Below are positions 16,892 to 25,977 of a stretch of DNA of 64,000 bases, piece after piece. Both the position numbers and the translations under genes were made by a program. Each line of letters begins with the position of its first letter. Within the stretch, counting starts at the first letter, position 1. The stretch is from Streptomyces fructofermentans. GTDB taxonomy: Bacteria > Actinomycetota > Actinomycetes > Streptomycetales > Streptomycetaceae. The DNA lies in contig NZ_BMWD01000002.1 in assembly GCF_014651055.1 (NCBI RefSeq), forward strand, positions 38,706-102,705, in the 5' to 3' direction. Below the pieces are notes generated by a model, which had not been told where the DNA came from, searched no databases, and saw only the letters and a list, made by a program, of their open reading frames with translations.

Positions 16892-17991
16892 CACGACACC
16901 TCCATCCTGGGAGCGGCCTCGGGCGCGGGGGCGGCGTCGGCCGGGGACGTGTCCGGCGTGCCGCCGCCCTTCGCGCCGGAGCGCCGGGCACCGAAGACCT
17001 TGGCGCGGAACTTCGGGGACTGGAGCAGGCAGACCACGATGACGACGGCCGCCTTGAAGACGAGGTTGGTCTGGGTCGGAACGCCGATCGTGTAGATCGT
17101 CGTGGTGAGTGTCTGGATGACGAGGGCGCCGACGACCGTGCCGCCGACGGAGAAGCGTCCGCCGAGCAGCGAGGTGCCGCCGATCACCACGGCGAGGATC
17201 GCGTCGAGTTCGATCCACAGGCCCGCGTTGTTGCCGTCGGCGGCCGAGGTGTTGGAGCTGATCATCAGGCCGGCGATGCCCGCGCACAGCGCGCAGAAGA
17301 CATAGACCATGATCTTGATGCGGCGGGACCTGATGCCGACGAGCCGGCTGGCCTCGGCGTTGCCGCCGACCGACTCGACGAGCAGGCCGAGGGCCGTACG
17401 GCGGGTCAGCGCCACGGTGACGGCCACGACGGCGGCCACCACGAAGATGGAGAACGGCAGGGTCAGCCAGTAACCCCCGCCGATCAGCTTGTAGGGCTCG
17501 CTGTTGACGGTGATGATCTGCCCGTCGGTGATGAGCTGGGCGACGCCCCGGCCGGCGACCATGATGATCAGCGTGGCGATGATCGGCTGGATGCCCATCC
17601 GCGCGACCAGGAAGCCGTTCCACAGACCGCAGACGGCCGCCGCCGCCAGGCCGAGCGCCATGGCGAGCAGCACTCCGGACAGGGCGCCCTGGTCGGTCTG
17701 GTCGCTCAGGTACGAGCAGGCCAGCGCGCCGGTGATCGCGACGACCGCGCCGACGGAGAGGTCGATGCCGCCGGTGGCGATGACCAGGGTCATGCCGACC
17801 GCGACCAGGATCAGCGGTGAGCCGAACAGCACGATCGAGACGAGGCTGCCGTAGAGGTGGCCGTCCGTCATCCTGATCGAGAAGAAGTCGGGCGTGAAGG
17901 GGACGTTGACGAGCAGCAGGAGGACCAGCACGGCGACCGGCCAGAACAGGTGGTGGTGCGTCAGTGCTCGCCATCGGGGCGTGGTGGTCAC
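16891..17991 (-). CDS. ytfT: Sugar ABC transporter permease (YtfT-like)
   Basis: 366 residues, BPD_transp_2 family. It has VGMTLVIATGGIDLSVGAVVA, GLLVESVGGNAEASRLVG and LDAILAVVIGGTSLLGG. The cytoplasmic C-terminal tail (about 330-366) is Ala/Pro/Gly-rich and of unknown use. GTG start at 17991 overlaps the ATPase stop by four bases. It pairs with the YjfF-like permease to form the membrane channel. Confidence 0.86.
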   Translation of the reverse strand: MTTTPRWRALTHHHLFWPVAVLVLLLLVNVPFTPDFFSIRMTDGHLYGSLVSIVLFGSPLILVAVGMTLVIATGGIDLSVGAVVAITGALACSYLSDQTDQGALSGVLLAMALGLAAAAVCGLWNGFLVARMGIQPIIATLIIMVAGRGVAQLITDGQIITVNSEPYKLIGGGYWLTLPFSIFVVAAVVAVTVALTRRTALGLLVESVGGNAEASRLVGIRSRRIKIMVYVFCALCAGIAGLMISSNTSAADGNNAGLWIELDAILAVVIGGTSLLGGRFSVGGTVVGALVIQTLTTTIYTIGVPTQTNLVFKAAVVIVVCLLQSPKFRAKVFGARRSGAKGGGTPDTSPADAAPAPEAAPRMEVS

Positions 17992-19526
17992 TGGTCTTCT
18001 CCGCTCGCGATGGTCTCCAGGATGCGGCCGGTGGTGATGTCGGGCCCGTTGGCGATCCGGGCCACCAGGCGGCGGTCGCGCAGCACCCCGACGGTGTGGC
18101 TGAGCCGGAGCACCTCCTCCAGCTCGGCCGCGATGTAGAGCACCGACATGCCGTCCTCGGAGAGCGAGACCACGAGCTTCTGGATCTCGGCCTTGGCGCC
18201 GACGTCGATCCCGCGGGTGGGTTCGTCGAGGATCAGCAGCTTCGGCCGGGTGATGAGCCAGCGGGCGAGCAGCACCTTCTGCTGGTTGCCGCCGCTGAGC
18301 CGGCCGACCCTGGCCTCGGGGTCGGCGGGCCTGATGTCCAGTGCCGTGATGTACCGGGTGACGAGTTCGTCGCGCTGGGCGGCCGGGATGGGCCGGGTCC
18401 AGCCGCGCGCTGCCTGCAGCGCGAGGATGATGTTCTCGCGCACCGTCAGTTCGGGGACCAGGCCCTCGGTCCTGCGGTTCTCCGAGCAGAACGCGACCCC
18501 GGCCGCGATGGCGTCGTTCGGGGCGTGCATCGGGATGCGGCTGCCGTCGATGGTGACGGTTCCGCTGTCCGGCTGGTCCGCGCCGAAGAGCAGGCGGGCG
18601 AGTTCGGTGCGGCCGGAGCCCAGCAGGCCCGCCAGGCCGACGACTTCGCCCTTCTTGATCTCCAGGTCGAAGGGGGCCACGGCACCGGTCCTGCCGAGGC
18701 CGCTCGCCCGCAGGAAGGGCTCGCCGACATCGGCGTGCAGTTGCTGGTCGTGCAGCTCCTCCAGCTGTCCGAGGGCCTTGCCGATCATCAGTTGAACCAG
18801 TCCGACCTGGTCGAGTTCGCCGACCGGGTGCTCCCCCACGTGCGCGCCGTTGCGCAGGACGGTCATCCGGTCGCAGATCTCGTAGACCTGGTCGAGGAAG
18901 TGCGTCACGAACAGGATCGCGACACCCTCGTCCCTCAACCGCCGCATCAGGCGGAAGAGTTCGAGGACCTCGTCGCGGTCGAGGCTGGACGTGGGCTCGT
19001 CGAGGACCAGGACCTTGGTGCCCGATCCCTCGCCGTCGCTGTCCCCGGTGCCCACCGCCCGTACGATCGCGACCAGTTGCTGCACGGCCAGCGGGTACGC
19101 GGACAGGGGCGCGGTGACGTCGATGTCGAGTCCGAGCCGGTCGACCAGTTCCGCCGCCTCGCGCCGCAGCTGCTTCCACCGGATGCGGCCCCACCGGGTG
19201 GGCTCGCGTCCGATGAAGATGTTCTCGGCCACGGAGAGGTTCGGGCAGAGGTTGACCTCCTGGTAGACCGTGCTGATGCCGGCGTGCTGCGCGTGCAGCG
19301 GGCTGCCGAACCGCACGGACTCCCCGTCGAGGGTGATCGTGCCTCCGTCCAGGGAGTAGACCCCGGTCAGGACCTTGATCAGGGTGGACTTCCCGGCGCC
19401 GTTCTCGCCCATGAGGGCGTGGATCTCACCGGGGAAGAGCCGGAAGTCGACGCCGGACAGAGCCCGTACCCCCGGAAACTCCTTGACTATGCCCGTCATC
19501 TCCAGGACGGGCTGCGGCTCTGCCAT
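17988..19526 (-). CDS. ytfR: Sugar ABC transporter ATP-binding protein, two-domain (YtfR-like)
   Basis: 512 residues with two ABC domains, as in RbsA/AraG/YtfR. Domain 1: Walker A GENGAGKSTLIK, Walker B VLVLDEPTSSLD. Domain 2: a degenerate Walker A region (GLAGLLGSGRTELARLLF) with signature LSGGNQQKVLLARWL and LILDEPTRGID. The unequal second site is normal for this class. A short insertion rich in Gly/Asp/Ser before the first Walker B (TGDSDGEGSGTK) is unusual. The start at 19526 has GAGGAG seven bases upstream; an in-frame ATG five codons earlier lacks a site. Confidence 0.87.
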   Translation of the reverse strand: MAEPQPVLEMTGIVKEFPGVRALSGVDFRLFPGEIHALMGENGAGKSTLIKVLTGVYSLDGGTITLDGESVRFGSPLHAQHAGISTVYQEVNLCPNLSVAENIFIGREPTRWGRIRWKQLRREAAELVDRLGLDIDVTAPLSAYPLAVQQLVAIVRAVGTGDSDGEGSGTKVLVLDEPTSSLDRDEVLELFRLMRRLRDEGVAILFVTHFLDQVYEICDRMTVLRNGAHVGEHPVGELDQVGLVQLMIGKALGQLEELHDQQLHADVGEPFLRASGLGRTGAVAPFDLEIKKGEVVGLAGLLGSGRTELARLLFGADQPDSGTVTIDGSRIPMHAPNDAIAAGVAFCSENRRTEGLVPELTVRENIILALQAARGWTRPIPAAQRDELVTRYITALDIRPADPEARVGRLSGGNQQKVLLARWLITRPKLLILDEPTRGIDVGAKAEIQKLVVSLSEDGMSVLYIAAELEEVLRLSHTVGVLRDRRLVARIANGPDITTGRILETIASGEDQ

Positions 19527-19560
19527 GGCAGCGCTCCTCATGAAATGGGTTCAGGCCTGC

Positions 19561-19606
19561 GGGGAGCCTCCCTGGCCGGGGCGTGCCCGGCCGGCGGAGG
19601 CTCCCC
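19561..19606 (-). repeat. Long intercistronic hairpin between ytfQ- and ytfR-type genes
   Basis: GGGGAGCCTCC (19561-19571) pairs with GGAGGCTCCCC (19596-19606), with an inner CCGG-rich stem. Such structures between binding-protein and ATPase genes usually stabilise the upstream mRNA or attenuate read-through, giving excess binding protein. Confidence 0.65.
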
Positions 19607-19623
19607 GTAGGGGGTGCGGTCCG

Positions 19624-20637
19624 TCAGTACTTGCGGTCCGGGAGCGCGGCCTTGGCCTCGTCCTGCATGAAGTCGCCCTCCTCGGTCTTGATCCGGCGCT
19701 CGACCGTCTCGCCGTCGTTGACCTTCTTCACGAGGTCCATCAACTGCGGGCCGAGCAGCGGGTTGCACTCGACGATCGCGTTGATCTTGCCCTCGGACAT
19801 CGCGACGAAGCCGTCCTTCACGCCGTCGACCGAGACGATGAGGATGTCCTTGCCGGGCTTCTTTCCGGCGGCCTCGATGGACTGGATGGCACCGAGGGCC
19901 ATGTCGTCGTTGTGCGCGTAGAGCACGTTGATGTCCGGGTTGGACTGCAGGAAGGCGGCCATGACCTGCTTGCCGCCGGCCCGTGTGAAGTCGCCGGTCT
20001 GGCTGACGACGACCTTCCAGTCGTCCTTGTGCTCGGCGTCCATGACCTCCTTGAAGCCCTTGGCCCGCTCGATGGCGGGAGCCGCACCGGTGGTGCCCTC
20101 CAACTGTGCGATCTTCACCGCGCCCTTGTGCCCGGCCTTGGCGAGGACCTTCTCCAGCATCCGGGCCGCGCGGCGGCCCTCGTCGGTGAAGTCGGAGCCG
20201 ATGAAGCTGACGTACAGGGAGTCGTCGGACGTCTCGATGGAGCGGTCGGTGAGGATGACCGGGATCTTCGCGGTCTTGGCCTCCTTGAGCACCGCGTCCC
20301 AGCCCGTGACGACGACCGGCGAGAACGCGATGACGTTCACCTTCTGCGCGATGTAGCTGCGGATCGCCGAGATCTGGTTCTCCTGCTTCTGCTGCGCGTC
20401 GGAGAACTTGAGGGTGTAACCGGCCTCCTTGGCCGCCGCCTTGACCGACTTGGTGTTGGCGGTGCGCCAGCCGCTCTCCGAGCCGACCTGCGCGAAGCCG
20501 AGAGTGATCTTCTTGCCGCCTCCGCCGCTGCCGGAGTCGGAGCCGGAGGAGCTGTCGTCCTCCTTCGCACAGGCCGCCAGGCCGCTCGCAGCCGCCACGC
20601 CGACCGCCGCAGTGAGGAAGCCTCGTCTGTTGAGCAT
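19624..20637 (-). CDS. ytfQ: Sugar ABC transporter substrate-binding lipoprotein (YtfQ-like)
   Basis: 337 residues: lipoprotein signal with Arg-Arg and lipobox LAAC (Cys22), a Ser/Gly linker, then a type I periplasmic-binding fold closely resembling E. coli YtfQ (GFAQVGSESGWR, QQKQENQISAIRSYIAQ, APVV-like FSPVVVTGWDAVLKEAK, DRSIE, SQTGDFTRA, YAHNDDMALGAIQ, SVDGVKDG). YtfQ binds galactofuranose; with two arabinofuranosidases here, arabinofuranose is an obvious candidate. An AAGGAG site precedes the ATG. A GTTCGAAATACCGG element sits about 100 bp upstream, and the LacI-type gene is 167 bp upstream on the same strand. Confidence 0.88.
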   Translation of the reverse strand: MLNRRGFLTAAVGVAAASGLAACAKEDDSSSGSDSGSGGGGKKITLGFAQVGSESGWRTANTKSVKAAAKEAGYTLKFSDAQQKQENQISAIRSYIAQKVNVIAFSPVVVTGWDAVLKEAKTAKIPVILTDRSIETSDDSLYVSFIGSDFTDEGRRAARMLEKVLAKAGHKGAVKIAQLEGTTGAAPAIERAKGFKEVMDAEHKDDWKVVVSQTGDFTRAGGKQVMAAFLQSNPDINVLYAHNDDMALGAIQSIEAAGKKPGKDILIVSVDGVKDGFVAMSEGKINAIVECNPLLGPQLMDLVKKVNDGETVERRIKTEEGDFMQDEAKAALPDRKY

Positions 20638-20733
20638 GTTTCTTCTCCTTTGAAGAGCCGGCCCTGGCGGACCTGCTGGTACTCGATGGCACGTGCTGGG
20701 ACGGCCTGCGCCGCGTCCAGCCTGTCGATCATT

Positions 20734-20748
20734 GTTCGAAATACCGGC
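20734..20748. promoter_or_regulatory. GTTCGAnATAtCGG regulatory element, copy 2
   Basis: GTTCGAAATACCGGCC lies in the promoter region of the ytfQ-type gene. It matches the element upstream of the GH43-CBM13 gene at 12 of 14 core positions, suggesting common control of hydrolase and importer. Confidence 0.5.
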
Positions 20749-20803
20749 CACGCATCTGTCCGGCCCGGCCGGCGGATACCCCGTCGGGGAGGCGCCCACC
20801 GCG

Positions 20804-21850
20804 TCAGGTCGGGGCGGCCCCCTGGCCGGAGGCGTACGGGAAGGTGCTCGCCCGGACGACGAGCTGGGGCTCGATGGCGATGCGGGGCACCCCAGCGGGC
20901 TCCCTGCCCTCGATCATGTCCAGCAGCAGGGCGATGCTCCGCTTGCCCACCGCGGAGAAGTCCTGGCGGACGGTGGTGAGCGGCGGGGCGAAGAACTCCG
21001 ACTCCGGGATGTCGTCGAACCCGGCGACCGCCACGTCCTGGGGCGTCCGCACCCCCGCCTCGCGCAGTGCCCTCAACACCCCCAGCGCCATCTGGTCGTT
21101 GGCGACGAACACCGCGGTCAGCCCCCGGCCCACCCAGCCGGCCAGCTCCTGTCCCGCCCGGTAGCCCGACAGCGGACTCCAGTCCCCGCGCAGTGTCATC
21201 GGCGGTTCGACGCCCGCGGCTTCGAGGGTCGCCCGCCAGCCGGCCGCCCGGTCGGCGGCCTCCTGCCAGTCCTCGGGTCCGGCGAGATGCCAGACCGTGC
21301 GGTGGCCCGCCGCCAGGAGGTGGCCCGTCGCCAGGCGCGCGCCCAGCTGCTGGTCCACGTTGACTCCGGGGATGCCCACCCCGGGACCGCTGCCCACCGT
21401 CACCACCGGGAACCGGTGGCGCAGTTCGGCGAGGGCCTCGACCGCCGACCGCTGCGGGGCGATGGCGACCACGCCCTCCACCCCGCCCCCGCCGAGGTGG
21501 TCCAGTGCCTCGGAGAGCGTGTCCACGGTCAGCCTGCGCAGACTGACCGTCGAGACGAGGTACCCCTCGGCCCGCGCCGCCTCCTCCAGTGCGAACAGGG
21601 TGCTCGCGGGACCGTAGAGCGTGGTGTCGGAGGCGACGACTCCGAGTGTCCTGGTGCGCCGGGTGACCAGGGCCCGCGCGGAGGAGTTGCGGCGGTAGCC
21701 CATCTCCTCGATCGCACGCAGCACCCTGGCCCGTGTCTCGTCCCGCACGTTGGGGTGGTCCCCCAGCACCCGGGACACGGTCTGGTGGGAGACACCCGCC
21801 CGTCGTGCGACGTCGGCCATGGTGGGCGGCCGGAGCTGAGCCGGTGCCAT
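20804..21850 (-). CDS. LacI-family transcriptional regulator
   Basis: 348 residues: helix-turn-helix plus hinge helix (MADVARRAGVSHQTVSRVLG, then RNSSARALVTRRT at about 52-64) and a type I periplasmic-binding effector domain ending with TTVRQDFSAVGKRSIALLL. It lies directly upstream of, and in the same direction as, the furanose importer and arabinanases, so it very likely represses them until a pentose inducer binds. ATG at 21850 has a GGAGGT site. A lac-operator-like palindrome (22117-22134) lies 267 bases upstream. Confidence 0.9.
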   Translation of the reverse strand: MAPAQLRPPTMADVARRAGVSHQTVSRVLGDHPNVRDETRARVLRAIEEMGYRRNSSARALVTRRTRTLGVVASDTTLYGPASTLFALEEAARAEGYLVSTVSLRRLTVDTLSEALDHLGGGGVEGVVAIAPQRSAVEALAELRHRFPVVTVGSGPGVGIPGVNVDQQLGARLATGHLLAAGHRTVWHLAGPEDWQEAADRAAGWRATLEAAGVEPPMTLRGDWSPLSGYRAGQELAGWVGRGLTAVFVANDQMALGVLRALREAGVRTPQDVAVAGFDDIPESEFFAPPLTTVRQDFSAVGKRSIALLLDMIEGREPAGVPRIAIEPQLVVRASTFPYASGQGAAPT

Positions 21851-22116
21851 GCCGCACCTCCTCGGCGGTCGTGTACCGGAAGACCTGGGTGGCAGGTCCG
21901 GACGTCTCCGTGCGGTGGGGCGCGGATCGGGCGACGGCGCCCGATCCACCCGGGGGGCGGTCGGGCCGCGGTGCGTCCCGCCTCCCCGCGGCAGGCCGGC
22001 GGGCCGGCCCTTCCGGACCCTCCGGGGCCTCACGACACGTACCGCGGAGGCGAGTTGGAGCGCTGTGGACGCCACTGTCGTTCCTCCCCGGCTCTCGTCT
22101 GGTGGATGCGGAGGTC

Positions 22117-22134
22117 ATTGTGAGCGCTAACAAT
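22117..22134. promoter_or_regulatory. LacI-type operator
   Basis: ATTGTGAGCGCTAACAAT is an 18-bp palindrome with one mismatched pair and the central CG step characteristic of LacI-family operators. It lies upstream of the lacI-type gene, consistent with autoregulation. No second copy of this sequence was seen in front of the ytfQ-type gene. Confidence 0.75.
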
Positions 22135-22269
22135 TCATGCGGGTCAAGGGGTCCCGCAGCAGGAAGACGTCACGTTTGAGTAACGCGACGGAAGCACGCC
22201 GTGTCCGCCCCCGGGCCCGCGTGACCGGTCGCGACGCGGGGTATTGACGTCCTCGGGGCGCGGCCCTAT

Positions 22270-22309
22270 TTTCGGCACCGAAACTTCGAACCGCGCACGA
22301 AATATCGGA
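22270..22309. promoter_or_regulatory. Orphan glycosidase-type promoter region (copy 3 of the CGAAATATCGG element)
   Basis: A perfect TTTCGG-CA-CCGAAA palindrome (22270-22283) is followed by TTCGAA and then CGAAATATCGGA (22298-22309). These resemble the elements before the GH43 and ytfQ-type genes. Downstream on the plus strand there is only a short Pro/Arg-rich frame that runs into the tRNA fragment at 22511, so the gene once driven from here seems to be missing. Confidence 0.4.
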
Positions 22310-22466
22310 CGTTGGTGATGAACGGCTCCCGTCCCAGACCACCGCACCCGCCCCTCGCCGGCCGGCGAACGGGACTCGCGCGCCCGGTGCGACCAGTCGT
22401 TCCGGACCCGGCGCGGCCGGACGGCCGGCCCGCTGCGCCTGCGGCGACCTTCGGACCCGGGCATGC

Positions 22467-22507
22467 GGAAAGGGCCCTCGCGGACTCTCGTCCGCGAAGA
22501 CCCTTCG
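22467..22507 (-). terminator. tRNA-type terminator beside the tRNA-Pro fragment
   Basis: Minus-strand hairpin of the AAGGGTCTTCGCGGAC ... GTCCGCGAGGGCCCTT kind, directly after the 3' end of the tRNA fragment at 22511-22551. A related hairpin follows the other fragment (53802-53844). This is the expected position of a tRNA transcription terminator. Confidence 0.65.
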
Positions 22508-22510
22508 TAA

Positions 22511-22551
22511 GTCGGGACGACAGGATTGAACCTGCGACCCCTTGACCCCAG
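22511..22551 (-). repeat. tRNA-Pro(GGG) 3'-end fragment (att-like site)
   Basis: Matches the last 43 bases of the tRNA gene at 27757-27799, from the anticodon loop through the discriminator, except for two single-base deletions. The 5' half of the tRNA is absent, replaced by unrelated sequence similar to that at 53892. Confidence 0.85.
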
Positions 22552-22648
22552 GAGCGAGAGTCACCTACATCATCGGCGGACAACAGACGCAATCCGGGCG
22601 TGTGTTGTGCGTCAATGGCCCTACCGTGCAAGATCGCGCAGACCGTGC

Positions 22649-22663
22649 GGTCCCCAACTGGTC
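22649..22663. repeat. Paired GGTCCCC/TGGTC repeat, copy 1
   Basis: GGTCCCC followed by AAC and TGGTCttCCCC, about 100 bases inside the left tRNA fragment. The surrounding 120 bases resemble those beside the tRNA fragment at 53849. Confidence 0.5.
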
Positions 22664-22836
22664 TTCCCCAAGCCGCTTCAGAGGAGCACCTGGCACCGCC
22701 CGCCGGTGGCGCCTGACACCACGCGCCGCCTCCGCGGGGAACACCCTTTCCGGGACGCCTGCACGGTCGACGAAGACCAGCCGCCTCTTGAGTCGCCGGG
22801 TGCACGGCTGCGGATCGCGCCCCGTGTGGTGCGTCG

Positions 22837-24024
22837 TCAGTCCGCCCTCACTGGATGCGTGAGGTTCGCTCCGGTCGCCGGGTCGAACACGTGGGCCTTG
22901 GCCATGTCGACCTGCAGCTCCACCGGTTCGCCCTCGCGGGCACGTGTGGCGGCATCCAGGCGGGCCACGATGTGCCGGGTGTCGGCGCCGGTGTCGCGCA
23001 GGCCCGAGTCCTTGGCGAGCTCCTCCAGTTCGGTGGTCGTCGCGGGCCCGCCCTCCGCAGCGAAGTAGACGTACACATCGGAGCCCAGCGACTCCAGTAC
23101 CTCCACGGTGGCGGTGTGGACCGGGCCCGTCCGGTCCCGGTCCCGCGACAGGGCCACGTCCTGGAATGCCTCCGGTCGTAGCCCGACGATGACCTCGCGG
23201 GGCGCGTCCTGTCTCTCCAGCGCCTGCCTCGTACGGTCGTCGAGGGTCAGGTCGCCCAGGGACGAGCGCAGGGCGCCGTCCGCCAGAGTGGCGTTCAGGA
23301 AGTTCATCGCCGGGGAGCCGATGAAGCCCGCGACGAAGATGTTGCGCGGCAGGTCGTACAGCTCGGCAGGGGTGCCGATCTGCTGGACCAGGCCCTGCCT
23401 CATGACCACGACCCGGTCGCCGAGCGTCATCGCCTCGGTCTGGTCGTGGGTGACGTAGACGGTGGTCGTGCCGAGGCTCCGCTGCAGCCGGGAGATCTGA
23501 GTGCGCATCTGTACCCGGAGTTTGGCGTCCAGGTTGGACAGCGGCTCGTCCATCAGGAACGCCTTGGGGTCACGGACGATCGCGCGCCCCATGGCCACCC
23601 GCTGGCGCTGACCGCCCGAGAGGTTGGCGGGCTTGCGGTCCAGGTGCTCGGTGAGGTCAAGGATCCGGGCGGCCTCCGTCACCTTGGCGTTGATGGTGGC
23701 CTTGTCCACCTTGGCCAAGCGCAGCGGGAAGCCCATGTTCTGCCGGACGTTCATGTGCGGGTACAGGGCGTAGCTCTGGAACACCATGGCGACGTCGCGT
23801 TCCTTGGGAGCCAGGTCGTTGACGACTCGGTCTCCGATGCGCAGGGTGCCCTCGGTGATGTCCTCAAGTCCGGCGATCATGTTCAGGGTCGTGGACTTGC
23901 CGCATCCCGACGGGCCGACCAGGATCACGAACTCGCCGTCGGCGATCTCGAGGTCCACGTCCTTCACCGCGAGGGCCCCGTCGGGAAAGCGCTTGGTGAC
24001 TCCCTCGAGGATGATCTCGGCCAT
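22837..24024 (-). CDS. sugC: Trehalose/maltose ABC transporter ATP-binding protein (SugC/MsmK type)
   Basis: 395 residues: an ABC domain (about 1-235) with Walker A GPSGCGKSTT, Q-loop FQSYALYPHM, signature LSGGQRQRVAMGRA, Walker B FLMDEPLSNLD and H-loop THDQTEAM, then a C-terminal OB-fold regulatory region (about 240-395) as in MalK/UgpC/SugC. It is the last gene of the lpqY-sugA-sugB-sugC set. In Streptomyces such ATPases can serve several sugar importers, but here the complete cognate set is present. Confidence 0.87.
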   Translation of the reverse strand: MAEIILEGVTKRFPDGALAVKDVDLEIADGEFVILVGPSGCGKSTTLNMIAGLEDITEGTLRIGDRVVNDLAPKERDVAMVFQSYALYPHMNVRQNMGFPLRLAKVDKATINAKVTEAARILDLTEHLDRKPANLSGGQRQRVAMGRAIVRDPKAFLMDEPLSNLDAKLRVQMRTQISRLQRSLGTTTVYVTHDQTEAMTLGDRVVVMRQGLVQQIGTPAELYDLPRNIFVAGFIGSPAMNFLNATLADGALRSSLGDLTLDDRTRQALERQDAPREVIVGLRPEAFQDVALSRDRDRTGPVHTATVEVLESLGSDVYVYFAAEGGPATTTELEELAKDSGLRDTGADTRHIVARLDAATRAREGEPVELQVDMAKAHVFDPATGANLTHPVRAD

Positions 24025-24114
24025 GGATGGTGCCTCCTTGCCTTCATGCCTTCCGGATCCGAGTACCGGGGTCGGCGTCTCGGACCGGTGGCCTGTCTGC
24101 CACGGTCGGCCCGT

Positions 24115-24948
24115 TCACCCCTTGACTGCCCCGGAGGTCAGTCCGGCGACGATCCGCCGCTGGAAGAACAGGACGAAAAGGATGATCGGGATGGTGATGA
24201 CCACAGCGGCGGCGGCGATCGACCCCGTGGGCTGCTGGAACTGGGAGCTCCCGGTGAAGAACGCGATCGCAGCGGGCACCGTGCGCGCGGACTCGGTGGA
24301 AGTCAGCGAGATCGCGAACAGGAAGTCGTTCCAGCAGAAGATGAACACGAGGATGGCGGTGGTGAACACGCCCGGCGCGGCCAGCGGCACGATGACCATC
24401 CGGAATGCCTGCGCGGGCGTCGCCCCGTCGACCTTCGCGGCCTTCTCCAGATCCCAGGGGATCTCCCGGAAGAAGGCCGACAGGGTGTAGATCGCGAGCG
24501 GCAGGGAGAAGGTCATGTACGGGATGATCAGCCCGACCCAGGTGTCGAAGATCCCGATGATCCTCTCAATGTTGAACAGCGGTGACACGAGGGAGATCGG
24601 GGGGAACATGGCGATCAGCAGTGACATGCCGATGAGCACCCGCTTGCCGGGGAAGCGCAGCCTGGCCACCGCGTAGGCGGCCATGGTGCCCAGCGCCACC
24701 GCGATCACCGTGGAGATCAGGGCGATACCGATCGAGTTGATCAGTGCGCGGGTGAACTCGGAGGTGTCGAAGATGCCCCGGTAGTTCTCCAGGGTCCAGT
24801 CCCTGGGGATGTAGTCGCCGTCAGTGAGGGTGCTGGGGTCCTTGAACGACAGTGCGGCGATCCACCACACCGGGAACAGGGCGTACAGCACCACCACCAC
24901 GTTCATGACACCCCATCGGGCGGCATGCGTGTTGCCCGCCGCGGCCAT
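24115..24948 (-). CDS. sugB: Trehalose ABC transporter permease (SugB/MalG type)
   Basis: 277 residues with six membrane helices and the EAA loop [22 protein letters not shown] (about 190-210) that contacts the ATPase. The N-terminal segment with [15 protein letters not shown] and a periplasmic loop [17 protein letters not shown] is typical for MalG-like permeases. The ATG at 24948 overlaps the sugA stop (TGATG). Confidence 0.86.
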   Translation of the reverse strand: MAAAGNTHAARWGVMNVVVVLYALFPVWWIAALSFKDPSTLTDGDYIPRDWTLENYRGIFDTSEFTRALINSIGIALISTVIAVALGTMAAYAVARLRFPGKRVLIGMSLLIAMFPPISLVSPLFNIERIIGIFDTWVGLIIPYMTFSLPLAIYTLSAFFREIPWDLEKAAKVDGATPAQAFRMVIVPLAAPGVFTTAILVFIFCWNDFLFAISLTSTESARTVPAAIAFFTGSSQFQQPTGSIAAAAVVITIPIILFVLFFQRRIVAGLTSGAVKG

Positions 24949-25907
24949 CAGCGCTTCACCTCCGCGCCCGGTGCTGCAGCGCCGAACATCTTGACGAAGG
25001 CGAAGGCGATGATCCCGACGCAGATGAAGATCAGGACCGAGATCGCCGACCCGATGCCCAGGTTCAGCGAGGTGAACAGGTTGTCGTACCCGAGGATCGA
25101 CAGGGAGCCGGTCCCCTGGGCGCCCGCGGTCAGGATGTAGATGTTGTCGAAGATCCGGAACGCGTCCAGTGTGCGGAAGAGCAGTGCCACCAGGATGGCC
25201 GGTTTCATCAGCGGCAGCATGACCTTGGTGAACCGCTGCCAGGCGGTGGCACCGTCCACCATGGCCGCCTTCAGGGTCTCCTCGGGGACCAGCGCCAGGC
25301 CCGCGAGGAGCAGCAGGGCCATGAACGGCGTCGTCTTCCACACCTCGGCGAGGATGATCAGCCACAGTGCGGGCCACTGCTCGGTCAGCGGGGCCTCTCC
25401 GCTGGGCAGCAGCGCGGCGAGGTATCCGAGATCCGGGGTCCAGGCGTACTGCCAGGAGAAGGCTGCGACCACGGTGACGATCCCGTACGGAATGAGGACC
25501 GACGTGCGGACGACGCCGCGCCAGAAGATCGTGCGGTGCATCACCAGAGCGAGTCCCATGCCGAGGACCAGCTCGATCACCACTGACACGGCGGTGATGA
25601 AAAGCGTGACCCAGAAGGCGTCCCACCAGAACGGGGATGACAGCACCGCCCCGTAGTTGCTCAGGCCCACGAACTTCGCCTGTCCGGGAAAGCGCAGGTC
25701 GTACCGCTGGAGGGACAGATAGACGGCGTACCCGATGGGGTAGGCGGTCACCGCGATCATGACGACGACCGCGGGCGCGCAGAGCAGCCAGCCGAGCCGC
25801 CGCTCCTGCCTGGCACCCGCCGAGAGTGCCGCCCGGTCCGGCTCCGTCCGCTCCGTCTCCGCCTCGGGGGACGGCGGGGTTCCGGCCGGTTGCGCCCGCG
25901 CGCTCAT
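24948..25907 (-). CDS. sugA: Trehalose ABC transporter permease (SugA/MalF type)
   Basis: 319 residues, six membrane helices after a charged cytoplasmic N-terminus (about 1-35), with EAA loop [28 protein letters not shown] (central residues quoted in part: [10 protein letters not shown]). Segments [16 protein letters not shown] and [17 protein letters not shown] are typical for MalF-like subunits. It is separated from lpqY by 70 bases. Confidence 0.86.
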   Translation of the reverse strand: MSARAQPAGTPPSPEAETERTEPDRAALSAGARQERRLGWLLCAPAVVVMIAVTAYPIGYAVYLSLQRYDLRFPGQAKFVGLSNYGAVLSSPFWWDAFWVTLFITAVSVVIELVLGMGLALVMHRTIFWRGVVRTSVLIPYGIVTVVAAFSWQYAWTPDLGYLAALLPSGEAPLTEQWPALWLIILAEVWKTTPFMALLLLAGLALVPEETLKAAMVDGATAWQRFTKVMLPLMKPAILVALLFRTLDAFRIFDNIYILTAGAQGTGSLSILGYDNLFTSLNLGIGSAISVLIFICVGIIAFAFVKMFGAAAPGAEVKR

Positions 25908-25977
25908 CTCGGGCCGTCCGAGGACGAGGCCCGCGCGCCGCGGCGCCGGCTGACGGAGTGGTGCGGGATGAGGTGGT

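Noticed and set aside
15548-17095. 515-codon plus-strand frame over the sugar permease genes
   Set aside because: Asp/Gln/His/Arg-rich shadow translation of the membrane protein genes on the other strand; no ribosome site.
22312-22545. Short plus-strand ORF after the orphan promoter
   Set aside because: Pro/Arg-rich, no signal peptide or domain, and it reads into the tRNA fragment; more likely a remnant leader than a gene.
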